This document shows positions 37,606 through 50,329 of a stretch of 64,000 nt of DNA, one piece after another. The number at the start of each line of letters is the position of its first letter. The stretch's first letter is position 1. This DNA comes from Sinonovacula constricta. Lineage: Eukaryota > Mollusca > Bivalvia > Cardiida > Solecurtidae. The translations under genes were made by a program, and so were the position numbers. Under the pieces are notes generated by a model. It worked only from the letters and a program-made list of their open reading frames with translations. It had not been told where the DNA came from and made no database searches. The stretch is from contig CM017568.1 in the NCBI GenBank assembly GCA_007844125.1, positions 7,224,675 to 7,288,674 on the forward strand. The letters are read 5' to 3'.

Positions 37606-37664
37606 AGAGAGAGGGAGAGAGAGAAAGAGAGAGAGAAAGAGAGAGAAAGAAAGAAGGAGAAAAA

Positions 37665-37709
<45 letters not shown>

Positions 37710-37716
37710 AGGAGAG
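37533..37716. repeat. (GA)n microsatellite, imperfect
   Basis: Purine tract of GAGA, GAAA and GGAG units, about 184 bp. It is a candidate for triplex (H-DNA) structure. Open frames on both strands (Arg/Glu on plus, Leu/Ser on minus) come from the repeat only. Confidence 0.97.
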
Positions 37717-38554
37717 TGTATTGGTAGCTTTTTCCATCCCCAAAAACGACAACAGATCTCTAGTTATGGTGTACATGCAATTCACTATTTGATCGATCGT
37801 TATATTCAGATTGTTCTTTTTACGTTCAGTCACCAATAATGCCGCTTTGACCACCAAGAAAATACTTACGCGCTGCGTTAATTGTGACTGCTTTTATTGT
37901 ATGTACGTTATATACATAGCTGAAATGCAGGTTAATATTTTTATTTCGATTTCCTAACCATGGAGTGAGTAGACACCGATACATACCGACGGAAGTGTAC
38001 TTTACCATTCAATTACCATGGATATACAATTACCATCAATATTCAATTGCCATGGATATTACGTAATTGTTCAACTGTCATTAATAACATATGCATCGAT
38101 GGAATATTCGATAAGTGACCTGTGTTAGAATAATCCATGTGCATGAACATGAAGATTAAACATGAAATATCCTACTCATTGTTCTTTCAATATGAAACAG
38201 AAACGTATTGGCATGGAGCATTAATATTTTAATATAATGCAGAATATTAAAGTATATAACACATAAAAAGGAAAAATTAATGAAAATTTCAAGATATATT
38301 TACTAAATAAAAAATGTATCTATCAAAGTTCAATGAGAGAGAAAAGGATAGAGAAGGGGAAATAGAGAGGGAGAATATAAATACAGTGTATATTATAGAA
38401 CTTAATTTACACAGATACGATCTGTAAACTATTGCAAAATATAACATTCAAACTGTACTAAAATTGAGATATTTACTGTGTGTAATTTATAATGGAGTAT
38501 GGCTTGTTTATAATAAATTACAGTTATTTGTAATGTATTAATTTAGTACATAGG
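37717..38554. other. non-coding, short CAATTACCATGGATAT repeats
   Basis: Between about 38007 and 38060 the motif CAATTACCATGGATA and variants (CAATTACCATCAATATT, CAATTGCCATGGATATT) repeat about three times. A short purine-rich tract lies at 38335-38375. Nothing else was recognised. Confidence 0.5.
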
Positions 38555-39617
38555 TAACGTGTGTTTCGCAGCGTATTTTTCATTTACCAAAGTGATCTGA
38601 TATACAGCGTTACGCAGCCTTTTCGTCACTTAACGTAGTGATCTGATATACAGCGTTACTCAGCCTATTTGTCACTTAACACATTAATCTGATATACAGC
38701 GTTACGCAGCCGATTTGTCACTTAACACATTAATCTGATGTACAGCGTTACGCAGCCTATTTGTCACTTAACACAGTAATTTTATGTACAGCGTTACGCA
38801 GTCTATTCGTCACTTAACATAGGGATCTGATATACAGCATTACGCGGTCTATTCGTCACTTAACATAATGATCTGATATGCAGCGTTACGCGGTCTATTC
38901 GTCACTTAACATAGTGATCTGATATACAGCGTAACGCGGTCTATTCGTCACTTAACATAATGATCTGATATGCAGCGTTACGCAGTCTATTCGTCACTTA
39001 ACATAGGGATCTGATATACAGCATTACGCGGTCTATTCGTCACTTAACATAATGATCTGATATGCAGCGTTACGCGGTCTATTCGTCACTAAACATAGTG
39101 ATCAGATATACAGCGTTACGCAGCCTATTCTTTACTTAACATAGTGATCTGATATACAGCGTTACGCAGCCAATTTGTCACTTTATATAGTGATCTGATA
39201 TACAGCGTTACGCGGTCTATTCGTCACTAAATATAGTAATCAGATATACAGCGTTACGCAGTCTATTCGTCACTTAACATAGTGATCAGATATACAGCGT
39301 TACGCAGTCTATTCTTCATTAAACATAGTGATCTGATATACAGCGTTACGCGGTCTGTTCTTCACTTAACATAGTGATCTGATATTCAGCATTACGCAGT
39401 CTATTCGTCACTTAACATAGTGATCAGATATACAGCGTAACGCGGTCTATTCGTCACTTAATATAGTGATCAGATATACAGCGTTACGTAGCCAATTTTT
39501 CACTTAACATAGTGATCTGATATACAGCGTTACGCAGGCTATTCTTCACTTAACATAGTGATCTGATATACAGCGTTACGCCGCCTATTCTTCACTTAAC
39601 ATAGTGATCTGATATAC
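38555..39617. repeat. 46-bp satellite, about 23 units
   Basis: The unit is GTTACGCAGCCTATTCGTCA followed by CTTAACATAGTGATCTGATA and TACAGC. Sub-variants (CGCAGCC/CGCAGTC/CGCGGTC, GATCTG/GATCAG, TAGTG/TAATG/TAGGG) alternate in blocks, which indicates duplication of multi-unit segments. 46 is not divisible by three, so no long frames arise. There is no nearby gene, and it does not resemble a CRISPR array because there are no unique spacers. Confidence 0.97.
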
Positions 39618-41980
39618 CGAGAAATACTGTGAATTGTTGGGGTTTTTTCATTCATACCATGAATTTCCAGCGGTTCTTAAAAATAAGATATTAGAAATTA
39701 ATTTGTTTATAAAAAACATTGACGATTTACGTTGTTAATGTTTTGTTGTTTTTCAACGATTTCGTTATAGTCGGAAAACAGAAGTTATGAGACCTTAACC
39801 CGACAAGCTTTCATCGCTTGACTATGTAGCGTATTCTACCAATTCATTGTTAAGTTTGACATTATATGTATGTTGATGCACACAGTATGAAGTTTTAGAG
39901 ACTTTGCCTTTAAGTTAAACTGTATATAAATTGATGTTTATAGACGGAGAGAGTATTCTGCATGTTTTGTTTCGAAAGGCGCGTATTGTAGACAAAGAAA
40001 TGTCAAAAGAAATTCTACTTTATAAGCAGATTTGTCTCAGTCTCGTCTCTTGTTCCCAGACTTACTAAGTTTTGTTTTTTCTCTTAAGCTAATATCCATT
40101 TATCCAAATCCTTAATGCACGATGGGAACTTCAGCTAAATTAGAGAAAACAAATGACATCAGAGCCGGATGAACATGTAACGTGTTCCCGGAAGTAAGTG
40201 GTCAAGCGCGTGGTTCTCTCAATTGTTAACAGTACAGCGTGGCTCTGATTGGACAAAAATTGTTGTAATGATGACCAGGTGATATGCTTTATAGTAAATA
40301 CCAATAAAAAGCATTTCGCAGGATCTTTCCAGATAACAGAAATGTCTTCCGTTGCATGAAAGTAAAGCATGGCCCAACCTGTGGGATGTGTTAAAATTAT
40401 ACAAAGAGGGAATGATTCAGACGTCTCAGACAGTAGAAATGCGCTTTTCGTAAGTCCCCGATAAAGTCGTCAATTGGACAGATTGGTTTAAATGAATGAA
40501 ATGACCTTCACAGAAGGATTGCGTGTGATCTCTAGACTCTGTCCTTTAAATTTGCCTGACCAAAACACACTAATCGAAGTCTGGTAAAATATCCAAATGC
40601 ATTGTGAATTAGGTATAGTGATTACCAGTTGTAACATATGAGTCATGAACATATTAAATAAAGGAAAAAAAAACAAGTATTTTTCTTTTCCTTACAATAG
40701 AGTTGTTCAAGTGTTTATTTTAACAAAAAATTTTTTTTAAAAATAGAGTACAATCATTTCAGTCCCCAAAAGCTGTAATATAAGGAAACTTAATACTTCA
40801 CCAAATATCTGAATTCATAATTTTAACTAGACATTTTAAATGTAACTATTTTAGAACACAAGTCTCTGTGAACAACAATCCTGCCAATTTGCTCTCATTT
40901 CCCTAACAATGCGAATAGTGAAAATGATAACTATCTGTTGTTCATATGCAAATTCATTAATGTAAGTAAAAAGAGAAGTGCCTTAATAATTGTCGTCCTA
41001 GAAATTAAACACCGAATCAGACATCAGCTTTGTACAGGATTTGTACGTTAAAGTTTTTGGCTGTGTTGATATACATGTTAAAACTTTTCTGCTTGAAATT
41101 TTATATATTACAGTACCTTAAATTAGAAGCTCTTACATTGTATTGGATTGAAGGTTCATACTTAATTAGAATAAACTGTCCAAAAGCTCCTCTCCAGGGG
41201 CACATTGTTTAGATCCGGTGAAGTTCATTTTAGCATTTTAAACCATTTTTATTATTTTCGATTGTTCGGAGGCCTGAAATAAGAGCTTAATATAGACATC
41301 GATATACATGTTTAGTTATTAAATTGTACGTAATTTATCTGCGATTGTTATGTGCGGCTGTTTTGAAGCATAAATGAGATTAGAAGAATGATTCCATTAT
41401 CACCAACAGTCTTCACTTTCTAAATACAGGCTAGTCTCATTTTAATACATTCGCTACGTCATTAACAATTCGAATAGAAAAAGACGGTGATCGCATGTGA
41501 TAAATGGTTACCCATGTGTTCAGAGTGATAAATGAGTAGCCATTATTAATGTACTTTATCCTGACAAAGCACACAATACCACATTCAATCAAATTGAAAA
41601 ATATTAAGTGAAAGCTTATTTCGATTTCGAACTAGTCTGGTTCCTAGGAAAGAAACTCAATTCGGCTAAATTATTTTCTTAAACTCAGTGAAAAGAACAG
41701 CACACCGTTTGTGATATCAATCAATTAGAATAAAACCAATATGGAGAGACCGGAAAAGCATACTTTCCTAATCAGTTGATTTACATAAACGATCATGAAG
41801 AGTAATCGTTTAATTGTTTGCACGGTTTGAGAAGCAAAACTGTGCACCTGTATACAGAATAGAGCCGGTAACACGAAATAAGGCAAGTGGATTGATTATT
41901 ATTGGGCATTTCCTTGACGTTATTTTTCTCATGGATTATTGGTCATACATACAGTTATGAGAAAGCTCATGTGACGATAT
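39618..41980. other. non-coding, no recognised feature
   Basis: AT-rich spacer. Open frames near 40140-40404 and 40488-40676 (minus) have no splice context or similarity that I recognise. Confidence 0.45.
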
Positions 41981-42057
41981 GTGGTGGGTGGGTGGGTAGG
42001 TGGGTAGGTATGTAAGTAGGTAGGTAGATAGGTAGGTAGGTAGGTAGGTAGGTAGGT

Positions 42058-42096
<39 letters not shown>

Positions 42097-42243
42097 TAGG
42101 TAGGTTGGTAGGTTGGCAGGCTGGCAAGCAGACAGACAGACAGGCAGGCAGGCAGGTAGGTAGGTAGACAGGCATGTATGTAGGCAGGCAGGCAGACTCT
42201 GGCAGGCAGGTAGGTAGGCAGGCAGGCAGGCAGGCAGGCAGGT
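41981..42243. repeat. (TAGG/CAGG)n compound microsatellite
   Basis: GGTGGGTGGG grades into GGTAGGTAGG and then GGCAGGCAGG, with several switches between TAGG and CAGG. The 156-codon minus-strand frame across it (LPACLPAC-type repeats) is an artefact of the tetranucleotide. Confidence 0.97.
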
Positions 42244-42259
42244 TAAGTTAAAATTGTTA

Positions 42260-42360
42260 AAAACAATTTTGAAATTAGTAAAAAGAGTAACCACTGAATG
42301 CTTCCAATGCCAAGCATAACGCGGAAAAAGTGCCAGCACACATTTCCATTGCGGTCCTCG
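42260..42360. repeat. dispersed repeat family A, copy 2
   Basis: Immediately after the microsatellite; matches 1215-1315 (AGTAAAAAGAGTAACC, GAATGCTTCCAATGCCAAG, GTGCCAGCACACATTTCCAT). The adjoining tetranucleotide tract may be its tail. Confidence 0.6.
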
Positions 42361-42654
42361 ATAATTGGCTTTATGACCTGCAGAGACTTTGAGTGGCATC
42401 TATAACAAATATAATATTACAGATCATTTAATTCATGTATCACAGATAACTAAAGTTGACAATATTATGATAAATTTGATAGTCAAAGTAGTGTCTAATA
42501 TCATTTAAATTACTTATTTTGTAATTCTAACTGTTAGTAATATTAAATAACATCACATTTAATTGAAAATCATATTGCATAAAATTGCATTCCATAGAAT
42601 GAAAGTGCTACAATGAATAAGAATATATAAGACAAAGTCCTATGAACATTGCAA

Positions 42655-42870
42655 CATATACAAAAATTGAAAAGACACAGGTCCAAGGTATCCACATGCA
42701 CGCCAAATGTAAAAGTGAGAACAAATCTGTAATGAATCATTTAACAATAAGAGCAAACCCGACAGTTACCGCCTTGGAACGGTCAGTCGGCAATATGGAC
42801 CGACTGGGGTGCTTAAACCGGTTTTACAGAGCTTTAACTTCGCACTTCCTGATGGCTTCTCGAATGCAAG
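42655..42870. repeat. dispersed repeat family B, copy 4
   Basis: The best-preserved B core: CGACAGTTACCGCCTTGGAA, CGGTCAGTCGGCAA and GGGTGCTTAAACCGGTTTTA. See the copy at 2590. Confidence 0.6.
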
Positions 42871-45090
42871 CAATGATAAGAAAACCGATTTATTTGAATA
42901 AGTGTCCAAGCGCTGACGTTTTGTTTGACAAGTTATGACGAAAGCAGTGACGTCATTGAAAAATAATGTCCACATAATGTTTAGAAGAGAGATAGGTATT
43001 ATTTCGATTAGAAAACCTACAGAAAACGTTAATAGTAAATTGAATTATCTTTTCGAATCAAGAAAAAAATGACCAGAGAAGAGAATATGGTTGTAGCATC
43101 CCGTTCATGCGGAGATGGAATTGAGGAATCAAAGTCCAATGTCCATCAAAGGAACAAAAATAAAAGCTGGACAATATAAGGACATGCCTAAGCTGAAAGT
43201 AGTTCTAAATTAAAACATAATACTCTTGATAAAGATATACACGAAAGGTACATTTATGAATGAATAACGCCCAACAGAATATTATTAAATGATTAGAGGA
43301 AAGGAGCGAACGAGGGAGAAAGGTGTTATTAAAACGAATGTTCCTCTGGCACTGCGTTATATACTAGGCCGAGATATTTGTGATATCTTGCGCGGGGCTT
43401 CTCTGCCTTCTGCGGCTCAATACCAGTTTTTCAATTAAGATTTATACTCCCAGGGGAGGAATATTCACGAAATAAATAACTGTAAGTGAGCATTTTTAGA
43501 CCTAATTTAATTTTAAGGTATGGAGAGTGTTGTGTGTTTATAGCATAATAGTGTAGTTTAATCGGATGTTGGTGACTGTTTTGTTTTTCCCAATGTATAA
43601 GCTATATTTAAAAGAGTTGGAATAATTTTAAGTTACCTTTAACTGCAAACGTACACTGCACAGTCCGTGCTTTGAAAGTATTTTGTACTTGAACGCAAAG
43701 TCTTTAGGCACGTATAGAATTCTATAAAATAATTTTACATTTGGCAGCCTTCTTAAGAACAAGGATTTTTGCGGACACAGGGATATAACAGACATGATGT
43801 GTGACTGCCTTAATTTGTCGGGAATGGAAAATAGTTTCAATTCAGCTTAAAAAATAAACATACAAGCAACTTGCGAGTGTATATATTGTCTCTGATATCG
43901 TTTGACAAGAGATTCGACAAAGTTAGATAATAAATCAGAAATGTCTCTTTCAGTCTTAGCTTAGAAAGCCAAACTACCGAATTACACTTATGTAAAATAC
44001 TTATTCTTTGTTTTGTTACTCCCGATAATAGACAGCATTGGTTGTACAAGGAAGCACAACTTAAATCATTAAATACCTATTTTCTTTGACTTATGTGTCT
44101 GCTTCATGTGAAACAGTGTGTTTAAGAAGACCTTAACAACCAGTCTGGCTTTTTGTCGAGGGATGTATTGAAGTTTTAGCAAATTTATATAGTTTCTTCA
44201 GAACAAGACAAGGAAAGGTAAAATGATGCAATGTCTCTCAAAATAAACGTTCAATGTTTCATTATTCGTGTTAAGCGCCCATTACCTTTTGCAGATTACG
44301 CTTCATTTCATCGCCATATCTTCCATTATCACATCTACAACACATTTTTTGTTCTTAAGTCAAGGTAAGATGTTACATGATTTATTAATTTCATTAATAA
44401 AAGACGTGCTCCTGTCATTAGACTTAGACCATTGTCCCGCTTTAAAAGTGACTTCAGAAAGTGCGAGGTTAGGGCTATATGTGTGCCAAACCATTTTTCT
44501 TGCGTTCAAGTAGCATGTCTTTGCATCAGTTAGAACGTCTGTGTATTTGATATTTTAAAAAAAGCTTAGAACAAAACATTGTATATAGTCAGAAATAGGA
44601 AATTCGAGGCAATAGTTGGTAAAACGTGTAGGAGGATATGTGACATTGTAAAGTTTGATGTAAAGATAAAGTAAAACGAAATTCGTGAATGTAGTGTCTA
44701 CGTTTTTCATTCTACAGCAGACATTCATGTGTATTTACAAACAACAATGCATCGATACGTCACTGTCATTTAAAAATGAGTTTAATGATTTGATGTCTGC
44801 AAAAACTTGAAAAGATCAAGTGTTTAGGTTTGTATGACATTAGTTTTTAAAAATTCGTGTATTTATGATATTTTATACTTTTTTCTAAAGTTCATGTATA
44901 AAACCAATTTGTTTTCGTGTATCATATACTAGCATAACATGTAAACAAAATCAACGACAAAGGAGACATAGATGGTCGTGTTTTTTGTGGGGTTTTTTGT
45001 ATTTGTTATTAAGTTTATGTCATGATTAAGAAGGTGGTAATGCCACTTGCCTGAAATATTAACAACATATTTAGGAAATAGAGATTGATA
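42871..45090. other. non-coding, no recognised feature
   Basis: AT-rich spacer with short unrecognised frames and a few purine-rich patches (for example about 43290-43320). Confidence 0.4.
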
Positions 45091-46335
45091 TGTTTACGTT
45101 ATTCGTTCTCCTTTATGCTGACGCCATTATATTATTTGCAGATAGTGGAGAAAAGTTACAAAAAAGACAACATATTACACAATTATTGTAATTAATCAAA
45201 GCTAACGGTGAACGTAAATAAAAGTAAAATTATGCTTTTCAAGAAAGGTAGAGCGCTGTCAATGTATAAAAATGAAGCTTTAGAAATAGTGCCAACTTAT
45301 ATTTGGGTATTGTTATATTGTCAGGTGGAAGTTACAGACACTCTTGCGATACTAAGGCTAGCCAATAACTGAAAGCAATATTTAAATTGAAAATGCACCT
45401 AAGTAAGTTTGTAGACATTAAAGTATCTCATAGGATAGAACTCTAAGAATAAGCTTATACTTCCTATACCTAACTACTGTGCTGAGATTTTGGGTAGCAT
45501 TGAAACAATGCAAATTGAAAGGATACACTTAAAATTCTGCAAACAAATACTTGGTGTAAAACTTAAAACATAGAAAAAAATATTGACGGGGAATTAGGAA
45601 AAACGGCCCTCGGACAACAAAGAATTGTAGCAATGATCAGATTCTGGTTAAGAATTGCCACATGCAATGAGACAAAGTTTATAAAACATGCATATAAGGT
45701 ACTATTGCAAGACATGGAAATGTTCCCAAATAAAGCTAATTGGGCAGGTGTGATAAAACAGATTCTAGACGCCACTGGCTTTAGTGATGTATGGATGTAT
45801 CAAGGTATTAGCAGAGATAATGTTTTTATGCCTTTATTTAAGCAAAGATTAAATTACTGCTACAAACAAGAATGGCTAGGACATATTTCCGACTCATCAC
45901 GAGCAAATACATATAAACATTTTGTTCTTTTGTTATAAAACATATTTAGACAATATAACAACTACAAAGATCAGAATTGCATTAACACAATTGAGACTCT
46001 CTTCACACAGACTACGAATAGAGACAGGACACTGGAAAAAAAAACCTCTCCTACACCTTTGCATGAAAGAATATGCATAATATGTTCTAAATTGGAAGGT
46101 TACTATCATTTTCTACTTGAATGCCAAGCATATAGCACTTTAAGGAAACAACATATCAAACAATGCTACTACAAGCACCCAATCATGGTGAAATTCATTT
46201 AATTACGTTGTTGTTGTTTTTTGTTACATAATGAAACTATATGTGATTTGCTTATGTCATTGACCACTTTTCGATTATTTGTTAATACAACCTGTGTACT
46301 GACGGGCCATTGGCCTAATGTATGAATGAATAAAG
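45090..46335 (+). pseudogene. non-LTR retrotransposon (LINE) reverse transcriptase, 5'-truncated 3' end
   Basis: The first recognisable motif is LLYADAIILFADSGEKLQ, the RT catalytic YADD box with the second Asp changed to Ala. The frame is then broken by stops and shifts, but YLGIVILSGGSY-like sequence can be read near 45290-45340. An open stretch from 45633 (MIRFWLRIATCNETKFIKHA..., HISDSSRANTYKHF) follows. Then come a C-terminal zinc-knuckle-like remnant (CIICSKLEGYYHFLLEC, about 46078) and the 3' UTR ending GGGCCATTGGCCTAATGTATGAATGAATAAAG. This layout is typical of LINE 3' ends in molluscs as I recall them. It is dead: the catalytic residue is lost, there are many stops, and no endonuclease domain is present. 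The clade is not assigned. Confidence 0.85.
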
Positions 46336-46470
46336 TGTCTGTCTGTCTGTCTGTCTGTCTGCCTTCCTGCCTGCCTGCCTGTCCACCCGCCCGCCCGCCC
46401 GTCCGTCCGTCCGTCCGTCCGCCCGTCCGTCCGTCCGTCCATCCATCCATCCATCGATCTATCTATATTC
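46336..46470. repeat. (TCTG)n(TCCG)n(TCCA)n microsatellite, LINE tail
   Basis: It starts directly after the AATAAAG of the LINE 3' UTR and moves through TCTG, CCTG, CCCG, TCCG, TCCA and TCTA units. It is probably the 3' tail of the LINE, expanded and mutated. Open frames with TDGRTDG repeats on the minus strand are artefacts. Confidence 0.93.
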
Positions 46471-47840
46471 ATTAGGGTACTAGAGCCTTGTAATTTGGCC
46501 TCGCCAATGAAAGCAGCATGTCACTTTTGACATATAATATCGATTAGCGACATAAGCATTTGGTCTTTTGGTCTGTTGATCCTCTGTCAGATTGATACAT
46601 TAAGGCCCACATGAGAATGGCTATTATGACGAAAGACGTACATCGATATAAAGCTGTCATGTATAAATAATGATACAAATCATGCTGACTTACTTTTACA
46701 AAAAGTGTCTGAGGTATTGACAGATGAAGTGTTAGTCAAAACTATACGGTATAAACAAAAATGAACAGCATTCACGTACAAATGTTCTCATACACGTAAT
46801 GGTCTGTTTTTAAAATAAAAGTACAAAACCTTTTTGTCGATAAAATTCAGACAATTTTAACAAAACTGAAAGTAAGCAATGAAAATATGCAAAGTATGAA
46901 AAGTTAAAATAGAAAAATCTTTATTTTAGTATGAAACCAAAACCTGTTGTATGACAGTTCAGGAACTAATGAATGCGTCATTTAGTCTTAAAGGCATTTA
47001 AAATTATACCTTGACAGGGGGAGGTTAATGGATTGGGGGGAAGGAGGTGTGGGGGAGAGCGGGTTTGTCGTTTGGCTGGGTCTCGGGCTGCAGTGGTATC
47101 AGGAAAGGGGTTGGGATTAGAGAGTTACTGACCAATAACAGTGCAGTAAGTACATGTGCATCAACTGTGACTTACTGCCTTACGAACTCTTCGCGTATGT
47201 TTATTAGAAACTAATAAAGTGACCAGCTGTGATCTTCACAGCATGGTGTTATCTTTGGGGCGGTTGGGGGACTCTAAAGGAGGCCATTTTCAATGCATTT
47301 AAGGCATTCTAGTTCTATGTAGTTTTCATTTTCATTATTTCCAGAGTGTATCTTTTGTTTCTCCAAGGCGGTAACTGTTGGGTTTGTTCTATTTTATTTA
47401 CTGTCTCGTCAAAGTTGGTTTTTTTGTAACTTTTACATTTGACTGGCATGTGGATACCTCTGTCCTATGCCATTTCAAACTTAATTGTATGAGCATATAC
47501 ACATACAACCTTGTAATAGTTTCTACTTTGAGGAAAACCTTCAGAGAAAATCGATACACAAACCAGGCTTAAGCATTCAAGTCGGTCCTTCTGTTGACTG
47601 GAAGTTTCAAGTAACTGACCCATTTGTAAAAATAATTGAACATCAGACATTGACATCAGACTACAAAGTACAACCAGCCCAATGCGTGTCAAGAAACCAG
47701 AAGAACTGGAAGACCTCGATCACCTTATCATGTTCACAGGATCAGGACTGGAATCCACAAGTGGCCAAGCGAGTTTTTGCTTTGCTTTGCTTTTGAGATA
47801 CGCTGCATTGATAAATTATGATAATTATATAGCGACGTCC
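46471..47840. other. non-coding; G-rich patch and a possible old repeat
   Basis: A G-rich segment (about 47020-47120: GGGGGAGG, GGGGGGAAGG, GTGGGGGAGAGCGGG) stands out from AT-rich flanks. Overlapping open frames at 47378-47882 have no product I recognise. One frame, MRVKKPEELEDLDHLIMF at 47682, is less AT-driven and could be a decayed repeat-encoded protein. Confidence 0.35.
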
Positions 47841-47844
47841 AGCT

Positions 47845-48030
47845 GTTTTGGTGGAGGAAGACCAAGACAAATGTATAGGTAGAACCACCGGCGCACCGCA
47901 GGTTAGCTGGAAGACCTTCCCACATTAAGTCCTTCGCCCCCGAACGGGCCTCAAGTGGGAGGCTAAGAAGTCAGAAGAGTTACAAATCGACGAATCCACC
48001 ACTAAACCACGGGCGCCCCGACAAGGAAGT
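47845..48030 (-). mobile_element. tRNA-derived SINE-like repeat (minus strand)
   Basis: Read on the minus strand it begins GGGGCGCCCGTGGTTTAGTG, with GTGGTTTAGTGG as an A-box-like motif. It has a degenerate B-box region (GCCCGTTCGGGGGCG) about 60 bases on, and ends at TTGGTCTTCCTCCACCAAAA. The last block recurs as GGTGGAGGTAGACCCAGACA at about 60949, so that 3' part is dispersed. Confidence 0.65.
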
Positions 48031-49150
48031 TACAAGCCGACAAATTTACCTACTTGGCCAATGGCAAAAATCACATTAATAATATATAAGTATTAATAAC
48101 AAATAACATAAAGATTGAACGATATGTCTCAAAAGCATAGTTTTGTAAATAATATATTGAGATATGTGTAGTTTACATATACGCCATACGTAGATTAGTT
48201 GATAAACCTTCCAGTCCGGAATGTAAGTAGTGCCTAAGTTCGTATTAGCTGTAGGTTACGATGGTAGACTGTTTTTTGTTCGTCTGTAGTTTTAAGTGTG
48301 TTTAATTCGGTAAAGCACTGAAAGAGTCACAAGTACGCTTGTCTGTGTTTTACGCCTGTTTTCCGATTGTTTCCTTTATGACAGGCATTTGTTTTCCGGA
48401 GTATTATATGAAGAAGCAGTATGGATCACAGGACAGTGCCTGGGTCAATACAGCAACATTTACTTCACCATGATCAAATATGTTGCGCATCAACGTCGCC
48501 GCGAAAGAGAGCGGCGTCTATGTGTAATCATGCCTAGGGCTGAATGGTGGATTTTAAATATCTTGCCATTTAGACTGGTTCTGATGCATATATCAATGGA
48601 ACTAAAGCGATCACGTATTTAGTAGTTCGAACGAACTAAACAGGTTTATGATGGCAAAATCATGCTGCCCACACTAGCTTTGACTGTCATGTTAAATTTC
48701 TGAACACATTTAGGTTGCTGTTGTTTTGATGATTTCTTATTAGGCGAAGTGTACCACTGTTGAACAAAAGCTCAACATTTAGTGCTTGGCATCAATGCTT
48801 TCTTGTTATCTGTCTGCACTTGCCGTAAACAAAGGTTGTTTAAAAGCCTCTCTACTTCCAGGCATGAACAACACAACATCTCTCTGTCTCTCCGTCTGTC
48901 TGCCTCATCTCTCTACAAGGCCGTCGCCATTGCCGCACCACTTTTTCGGCAAATATAGTTCGTCTAATATAGCGGCTGACAATTAAAAGAGTTTTACTGC
49001 TTTCTTCCGCCGTAACAGACCCATGTGCACTCAAACGAAGCATATAAGCGGAAACAAACAACTGTTTTTGCATAAAGCCAAATGACGTCATACATTACGT
49101 CCATAAAATATAATTCTATGATCCACCAGTACGTCATAGCAATGACGTCA
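48031..49150. other. non-coding, no recognised feature
   Basis: No gene supported. Short frames at 48389-48622 and 48786-48986 are unrecognised. Confidence 0.4.
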
Positions 49151-49288
49151 TTACTATGGCACGATATACACAACGTGATAGCGAAAGAACACATCACAAC
49201 CAGCATTCGTTTAACAGACATACTACATGTAGCTTGTCCGTATTTTGTATATTGATATTTGATCACAAACACATGACAATTAAGGCCG

Positions 49289-50329
49289 CCATGACCAGCA
49301 AATATGTGTCTGATAAGCCAAACCAACCGAAATCTTCCAAATTCCCATGGCGCACATTCGGTAAAATTCAGCAATTCCAGGCGTCGTGGTTTGATAACCA
49401 TGCATGACTTCCTTACAATGAAGCCCGAGATATGGCCTTCTGTCACGTTTGCAAAGTAGCAAAACGTAACGGGAAGCTACTGACAGCAGCGCTTGACAGC
49501 GCCTTGAAGAATTCTGGTGCCATCGCGAGGCGGTAGAGAAAGTTGTCGTCCTCCCCAATTTCACCAAAGACGTGGGTGAGATGCTTTCCAAGAGCCACGC
49601 CAAACAGAAAGAAGATAGTCGCGAGTGTTTGCTCAGAATATTATCTAGTCTTAGGTTCCCAGATAAGCAATGTTCAGCCTTAAGGGGTAATGGTGATGAG
49701 TGTGATGGCAACTATGTGCAATTGCTTACTCTTAGAGGCGAGGATAATAGTAAACTTCTTGAGTGGCTAAAGCGTAAAAATAAGAAATACACATGCGCTG
49801 ATTCCCAAAATGAAATGCTCAATGCAATGGCATTGGCTATTCTAAGGGACGTGGCTAAGGATATTCAGAATTCTGAGTACTATTCATTAATGGTAGACGA
49901 AACCACAGGTGGATCAAATAGAGAACGGGTATCGTGTCCTTCGCGATATTGAGGAGTTGCTCCTCAAAGCTGTTCATCCTGAGCAGCAGGACTTCAGCAA
50001 AGAACACGAATCGCTATGCGACTTCTACGGGAAGGACATTGACAAAGGCCGTGTAATGGTTCAGCTGTGAATCCTATGGACCCACTTCAGATCTATCGAC
50101 AAGAATTGCGCCGAACTTAGTAATGTCATAAGATTTCTCTAGCAACAGACAGTGTCTGCAAGCGTCAGGGCTCGTGACGCTCGTGAGGATGCTCCTCGTT
50201 ATCCCCGCGACGAACGCTTCTAGCGAGCGAACCTTCTCCGCGCTGCGACAGATTAAAACGTACCTGCGCTCTGCCATGAAACAGGCCTGCCTCAACCCCT
50301 TGATGACTCGCACATACATAAAGAAATGA
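49289..50329 (+). pseudogene. hAT-family (ZMYM1-like) transposase, internally deleted and frameshifted
   Basis: hAT transposases are DDE enzymes with an N-terminal zinc finger and a C-terminal dimerisation region. Visible parts in order: MTSKYVSDKPNQPKSSKFPW (49289); a TGA at 49405; then in the same frame a TTF-type zinc-finger piece (EARDMAFCHVCKVAKRNGK); a shift near 49520 into EFWCHREAVEKVVVLPNFTK and KEDSRECLLRILSSLRFPDK; and YYSLMVDETTGGSNRE, where the Asp is probably the first catalytic residue. At about 49925 the text jumps to late-protein sequence (GYRVLRDIEELLLKAVHPE), so the central core is deleted. The C-terminal signature NASSERTFSALRQIKTYLRS and the true stop (50327) are intact. 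It cannot encode an active enzyme. Confidence 0.9.

Noticed and set aside
37486..37857. Arg/Glu-rich (plus) and Leu/Ser-rich (minus) open frames
   Set aside because: Translation of the (GA)n microsatellite.
32647..39617. CRISPR-like arrays
   Set aside because: The 33-bp and 46-bp arrays have no unique spacers, and the DNA is animal.
41929..42399. 156-codon minus-strand frame with LPAC repeats
   Set aside because: Translation of the (TAGG/CAGG)n tract.
47020..47120. G-quadruplex in a G-rich patch
   Set aside because: G runs are separated by loops longer than the usual one to seven bases, so the strict motif is not met.
48994..49711. 150- and 143-codon minus-strand frames
   Set aside because: Antisense to the hAT transposase remnant; the plus strand has the family motifs.
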